This document shows, one piece after another, positions 14,562 to 17,321 of a stretch of 17,321 nt of DNA. The position numbers were made by a program, and so were the translations under genes. Under the pieces are notes generated by a model. The model ran no database searches, was not told the origin of the DNA, and saw nothing but the letters and a program-made list of their open reading frames with translations. The first letter of the stretch is position 1; the number at the start of each line of letters is the position of its first letter. Source of the DNA: DATNFP01 sp035606335 (GTDB lineage: Bacteria; Bacteroidota; Bacteroidia; Chitinophagales; Chitinophagaceae); the NCBI GenBank assembly GCA_035606335.1, contig DATNFP010000053.1, forward strand, positions 1-17,321, given 5' to 3'.

Positions 14562-14576
14562 TTTACTACGTAATCG
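14562..14576 (+). repeat. 15-bp element TTTACTACGTAATCG, copy 2 (candidate MarR site)
   Basis: This copy lies 9 bp before the MarR start codon at 14586 and is in the same orientation as copy 1, 82 bp away. Its core TTAC-TAC-GTAA is a perfect 4-bp-arm dyad. Paired copies flanking a divergent regulator and its neighbour suggest operators for that regulator; binding is inferred. Confidence 0.55.
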
Positions 14577-14585
14577 AATTAAATA

Positions 14586-15275
14586 ATGGCAAATAAAACA
14601 GTGGAATTAGTGAATCAATGGGCTGCATTTGAGGAAAAACATCCTGGTGAGAACATTGAAGAATTTTGCAGGTATTACCTGGCACGCCAACAGCAAAAAA
14701 AGCTAAATGGCCCGCTCGTAGGTGGTGTAGTGCCTCACATATCTCAAGGCTTATTATTAAAAATAATTGGCAGGATACATAAGCTGAATACCAATTATGC
14801 CAATCTTGCCTTAAAGAGCACAGAGTTGAACCAAATAGAAGAGCTGGGTGTAATGCTAACTATAAAACAGGCAAAAAATCCTAAAAAAACAGAAGTGATC
14901 TATGCCAATTTATTTGAACTTTCGAGCGGAACTGATATGCTGGCACGCCTGAAGAAAAGAGGACTGATTAAGGAATATGGCGACAAGGAAGATAAACGTT
15001 CAAAAAGAATTGAACTTACTCAAAAAGGAGAAAAAGCTGTAGAAGAGTGTAAGGACAAAATCGTTAAAAATGCAACAATGATGATGTCTGATCTAACAAA
15101 TGATGATATGGAGCTTTGTATCCAGCTCTTAAAAAATGTTGAAATAAAATTCTCATCCCTATGGCAAAAACATAAAGGAAAAGAATTTGATGATATTTAC
15201 ACCGAAGTAATGGATAAAAAACCGGGAGGGGGGCTAAGAGTTATAAGTAGTATCAATCGCTACGCCTTTACATAA
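14586..15275 (+). CDS. MarR-family transcriptional regulator with N-terminal extension
   Basis: This winged-helix regulator is 229 aa as read, longer than the usual 140-160. Residues 1-50 are an extension containing the helix NIEEFCRYYLARQQQKK. Dimerisation helices and the helix-turn-helix follow, with LARLKKRGLIKEYGDKEDKRSKRIELTQKGEKAVEE at about 118-155; the wing with D-K-R-S-K-R-I-x-L-T is the MarR signature. It is divergent from the membrane protein/cytochrome c unit and converges on an OsmC gene, so those are likely targets. C28 in the extension could be a redox sensor as in OhrR, but its position is not homologous by inspection. The last ~14 codons lie antisense to the OsmC 3' end after a run of six G (15228-15233); one G fewer would stop the frame at once, giving about 215 aa. 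Confidence 0.85.
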   Translation: MANKTVELVNQWAAFEEKHPGENIEEFCRYYLARQQQKKLNGPLVGGVVPHISQGLLLKIIGRIHKLNTNYANLALKSTELNQIEELGVMLTIKQAKNPKKTEVIYANLFELSSGTDMLARLKKRGLIKEYGDKEDKRSKRIELTQKGEKAVEECKDKIVKNATMMMSDLTNDDMELCIQLLKNVEIKFSSLWQKHKGKEFDDIYTEVMDKKPGGGLRVISSINRYAFT

Positions 15276-15737
15276 CGTTTGGTAAACAACACAATATCGC
15301 TCTGTTAGTTTTGCCAGACTGGCCTTTTGCTCTTCAGTTGCATCAGTATTAAGTTCAAAAGAGAGCCGGATATTTTTAAAACCGACAGGTACTTCTTTTG
15401 AAACTCCAAGTGTACCTTTAAAATCAAGATCACCTTCAGCCTTCACCACTCCACTTTTTATTTCTACCCCTATGGCTGTAGCTACTGCAGACAATGTAAC
15501 ACCAGCACAAGCGACTAACGCTTCAAGAAGCATATCACCAGAACATGCAAGCATTCCGGCGCCACCGGTAGCAGGATGAAGGCCGGCCTCCACCAATGCC
15601 CTGCCTATATCTACCTTGCAGGATATACCTTCTCCGATATTGCCTTGTGCTTTTAATGTAATAACTGCCGATTCAGGTTGTGATTTATATTTTTCCTTAA
15701 GAGGAGCTTGTAAATTTTTTAGTTCAGTAGCGTTCAT
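15234..15737 (-). CDS. OsmC/Ohr-family protein (peroxide defence)
   Basis: This 167-aa cytoplasmic protein belongs to the OsmC superfamily, thiol-dependent peroxidases that reduce organic hydroperoxides. The two reactive cysteines are present: C77 in SGDMLLEALVACAGVTL, which heads the long central helix, and C149 in LTERYCVVYQTL. The N-terminal strands (AVITLKAQGNIGEGISCKVDIGR) and the HPATGGAG substrate-side loop are also typical; an extra C40 and C65 are present. The length is a little above that of OsmC and Ohr, so the exact subgroup is open. It converges on the MarR gene with a 42-bp antisense overlap of coding regions. An exact -7 box lies 22 nt upstream of ATG 15737. MarR-type control would fit the OhrR-Ohr pattern, but that is an inference. 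Confidence 0.9.
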   Translation of the reverse strand: MNATELKNLQAPLKEKYKSQPESAVITLKAQGNIGEGISCKVDIGRALVEAGLHPATGGAGMLACSGDMLLEALVACAGVTLSAVATAIGVEIKSGVVKAEGDLDFKGTLGVSKEVPVGFKNIRLSFELNTDATEEQKASLAKLTERYCVVYQTLCKGVAIDTTYNS

Positions 15738-15759
15738 AATTATCAGTTTTCTGGAATAT

Positions 15760-15767
15760 CAAATATA
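15760..15767 (-). promoter_or_regulatory. -7 promoter box for the OsmC gene
   Basis: The minus strand reads TATATTTG, an exact TAnnTTTG match, 22 nt before ATG 15737. A perfect 13-bp dyad lies a little upstream at 15792-15804. No standard -33 TTTG is present, which would fit an activated or weak promoter. Confidence 0.5.
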
Positions 15768-15791
15768 TGCATTTCAAAAAAACATAATGAA

Positions 15792-15804
15792 TTGATAATA
15801 TCAA
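15792..15804. promoter_or_regulatory. Perfect 13-bp dyad upstream of the OsmC promoter
   Basis: TTGATA-A-TATCAA is a perfect inverted repeat just upstream of where the -33 region of the OsmC promoter would be, and directly after the terminator of the His-rich gene. It may be an activator or repressor site, but dyads this short are not rare in AT-rich DNA. Confidence 0.3.
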
Positions 15805-15808
15805 AAAC

Positions 15809-15835
15809 AAAGCCACTCGCAAAACGAATGGCTTT
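15809..15835 (-). terminator. Intrinsic terminator of the His-rich peptide gene
   Basis: Arms at 15809-15819 and 15825-15835 form an 11-bp stem (AAAGCCATTCG pairing with CGAGTGGCTTT on the minus strand) with one G-U wobble and a 5-nt loop. GTTTTTGA follows in the minus direction. On the plus strand the wobble becomes a C-A mismatch, so minus-strand use is favoured. It separates the His-rich gene from the OsmC promoter. Confidence 0.75.
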
Positions 15836-15869
15836 GAGTTCCTTTTTGTTTCAGACTACGACAAACCAA

Positions 15870-16019
15870 TTATCTACGATCACGATGGTCACGATGATGA
15901 CTGTGATGATAATGATGGTGTGGGTGATGATAATGATGCTGAGGAGCAGCTCCTGCAGCAATAGTTATCAGCGAGCATACTGTAAACGCAACAATTGCAA
16001 TGGCCTTTTTCATATTCAT
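15870..16019 (-). CDS. Small secreted histidine-rich peptide, 49 aa
   Basis: This short gene runs from ATG 16019 (or ATG 16013, two codons later) to TAA 15870-15872. The first ~25 residues form a Sec signal: MNMKK, a hydrophobic core AIAIVAFTVCSLITIAAG, then a small-residue site near AAGAA|PQ. The mature part is only about 24 residues, of which 12 are His, in clusters QHHYHHP, HHHYHH and SHH, ending in the basic tail RDHRDRR. Such a composition would bind Ni, Zn or Cu in the periplasm, so metal buffering or delivery is a reasonable inference. A terminator lies 35 bp downstream and the gene appears to be monocistronic. A lipobox is not evident: the Cys at residue 15 is deep in the hydrophobic core. 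Known His-rich small proteins are diverse, and I cannot place this in a named family. Confidence 0.75.
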   Translation of the reverse strand: MNMKKAIAIVAFTVCSLITIAAGAAPQHHYHHPHHHYHHSHHRDHRDRR

Positions 16020-16194
16020 GATTTTAGAAATAGTATTTCTAATTTCATGCCATCTAAAAAAAACAGAATGTTAAAACGATTTATTGCCCTTTACTCTTTT
16101 TCATGACTGGAATTGGAATGTTAAATATTAATTGTAAATATGTATTGTGATATCCATGTAGTGAAGCAGCTAAAATTTATGACTCCATTCGTTT

Positions 16195-17321
16195 ATGGCA
16201 ACAGTTGCATTAAATAGCAAAGAGGGCAGATGGGTGATGGTAGCAACCATTATTGCATCTGCTATGGCTTTTATCGATGGGACGGCACTCAATGTGGTGC
16301 TTCCGGCTTTGCAAAAAGGATTAAATGCTTCCGGAGCTGATCTGTTCTGGATATTGAATGCATATCTGCTAATGCTTGCATCTCTTATATTAATAGGAGG
16401 GTCGCTGGGAGATAAATTAGGCCGCAAGAAAGTTTACATGATTGGCATTTTTATTTTTATATGCGGCTCAGCTTTATGCGGCACTGCCTCTAATGTTATT
16501 TTGCTGATTACATTCAGAATATTGCAGGGTATAGGCGGGGCTCTAATGATACCCGGAAGCTTATCTCTTATATCTTCATCCATTAATGAAAATGAGCGGG
16601 GGAAAGCTATCGGCACCTGGTCATCCATAACAACAGTCGTTACTATTGGTGGCCCCATACTGGGTGGTGCATTGGCGGATGCAGGCTTATGGCGATACAT
16701 CTTTTATATTAATGTTCCTATTGGTATAGCTGCTTTAATCATCCTATGGAAAAAAGTAAAAGAGATAAAAGATGAAAGCGACAATAAGTCTATTGATATT
16801 ACAGGCGCATTAACTATAGCACTGGGGCTTGCCGCACTTACATTTGGTTTTTTGAGAATGCCCGGTGTTGGCTTTAACTGGGAAGTGGGTTTATCTATTG
16901 CAGGGGGGATACTATTACTGGCTGCATTTGTTTTTGTCGAAGATAAAAGCAAGCATCCTATGATGCCTTTGCATTTTTTCAGAAACCCGATATTCACAGG
17001 GGTTAATCTTCTAACCTTCTTTTTATATGCGGGGTTAGGGGCAGGTATGTTATTTCTATCTCTCAACCTTGTACAGGTGCAAGGCTACAGCCAGTTGCAA
17101 TCAGGGCTTACCTTTTTACCATTTACGCTATTAATGATAACGCTTGCAAGACATGCCGGCACACTTGCAGATAAGTATGGACCGAAACTTTTTTTAATTG
17201 CGGGACCTGCAGTGGCAGGAATCGGTTTGCTAATTCTTGCTATGGTAAAACAAACCAATGGCACAAGCCAGTATTGGACAACTTTTTTCCCTGGCATACT
17301 CATCTTCGGACTTGGCATGTC
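16195..17321 (+). CDS. MFS exporter, DHA2 (EmrB/QacA-type) family, 3' part missing
   Basis: This is a proton-coupled drug exporter of the 14-helix DHA2 group. The frame is open from ATG 16195 to the right edge, 375 residues of a usual ~470-510. An ATG at 16179 is in another frame and stops after 12 codons. Motif D1 of the 14-TM family is visible in helix 1 (AFIDGTALNVVLPAL), motif A in the helix 2-3 loop (GGSLGDKLGRKKV), RILQGIGGALMIP in helix 4, and the antiporter motif C in helix 5 (IGGPILGGALAD). WRYIFYINVPIG at the helix 5-6 loop is typical of EmrB/QacA relatives. No adaptor (EmrA) gene lies upstream, so it may work alone like QacA, or the adaptor may lie beyond the window. No promoter match is seen in the 175 bp upstream. 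Confidence 0.92.
   Translation, partial: MATVALNSKEGRWVMVATIIASAMAFIDGTALNVVLPALQKGLNASGADLFWILNAYLLMLASLILIGGSLGDKLGRKKVYMIGIFIFICGSALCGTASNVILLITFRILQGIGGALMIPGSLSLISSSINENERGKAIGTWSSITTVVTIGGPILGGALADAGLWRYIFYINVPIGIAALIILWKKVKEIKDESDNKSIDITGALTIALGLAALTFGFLRMPGVGFNWEVGLSIAGGILLLAAFVFVEDKSKHPMMPLHFFRNPIFTGVNLLTFFLYAGLGAGMLFLSLNLVQVQGYSQLQSGLTFLPFTLLMITLARHAGTLADKYGPKLFLIAGPAVAGIGLLILAMVKQTNGTSQYWTTFFPGILIFGLGM

Noticed and set aside
15792..16106. Plus-strand 104-codon Met/Ser-rich frame
   Set aside because: The Met-rich stretch is the complement of the His codons in the minus-strand secreted peptide gene, which has a signal peptide and terminator.
16170..17318. Chain of minus-strand open frames (16170-16427, 16434-16700, 16704-17066, 17085-17318)
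   Set aside because: All are antisense to the DHA2 exporter, which carries motifs A, C and D1 in the plus frame; the Pro/Ser/Ile-rich products look like reverse-strand shadows.
1..17321. Mobile element, CRISPR array, tRNA/rRNA or phage island
   Set aside because: No transposase, integrase, terminal inverted repeats, regularly spaced repeats or recognisable RNA genes were seen on either strand.

Overview
The window looks like chromosome from a member of the Bacteroidota, plausibly a Chitinophagaceae relative; that family-level guess is inference. Three things support it: a secreted protein ends in a type IX secretion (Por) sorting domain, the DNA is AT-rich with few clear Shine-Dalgarno sites, and seven exact matches to the Bacteroidota -7 promoter box TAnnTTTG lie upstream of minus-strand genes. 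I see no rRNA, tRNA, CRISPR array, insertion sequence or phage gene.

Layout. (1) Positions 1-5550 hold a minus-strand tripartite efflux operon: a TetR-type regulator, a TolC-like outer-membrane channel, a lipoprotein membrane-fusion adaptor and an AcrB-like RND pump that runs off the left edge. The regulator has a very clear promoter, with a perfect dyad sitting between its -33 and -7 boxes, which suggests autorepression. (2) Positions 5650-7400 carry a DinB-fold protein and an FAD-dependent geranylgeranyl-reductase-like oxidoreductase. (3) Positions 7400-8810 hold a 380-bp AT-rich gap, a plus-strand WbqC-family gene broken by one frameshift, and a convergent gene of unknown function. (4) Positions 9000-10590 hold a VOC/PhnB-like protein and a two-gene unit (DUF4142 protein, then a cupredoxin lipoprotein), each followed by a good hairpin terminator. 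(5) Positions 10700-13490 hold a T9SS cargo protein, an LCM-type SAM methyltransferase and an NmrA-like NAD(P)-binding protein. (6) Positions 13600-15750 hold a lipoprotein cytochrome c with a four-helix membrane protein, a divergent MarR-type regulator with an N-terminal extension, and an OsmC-type peroxide-defence protein converging on it. A nearly identical 15-bp element sits beside each of the two divergent start codons. (7) Positions 15800-16020 hold a short secreted histidine-rich peptide gene (49 codons) with its own terminator. (8) From 16195 to the right edge runs a DHA2 (EmrB/QacA-type) MFS exporter.

Taken together this is a housekeeping/accessory stress and export region: two multidrug exporters of different classes, two transcription factors next to likely targets, redox proteins (cytochrome c, cupredoxin, OsmC) and small modifying enzymes. 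I do not find convincing evidence of a large new system. The most useful observations are regulatory architecture (TetR and MarR regions), the overlooked His-rich peptide, and two places where a single-base indel would change a gene model (WbqC and the MarR C-terminus).
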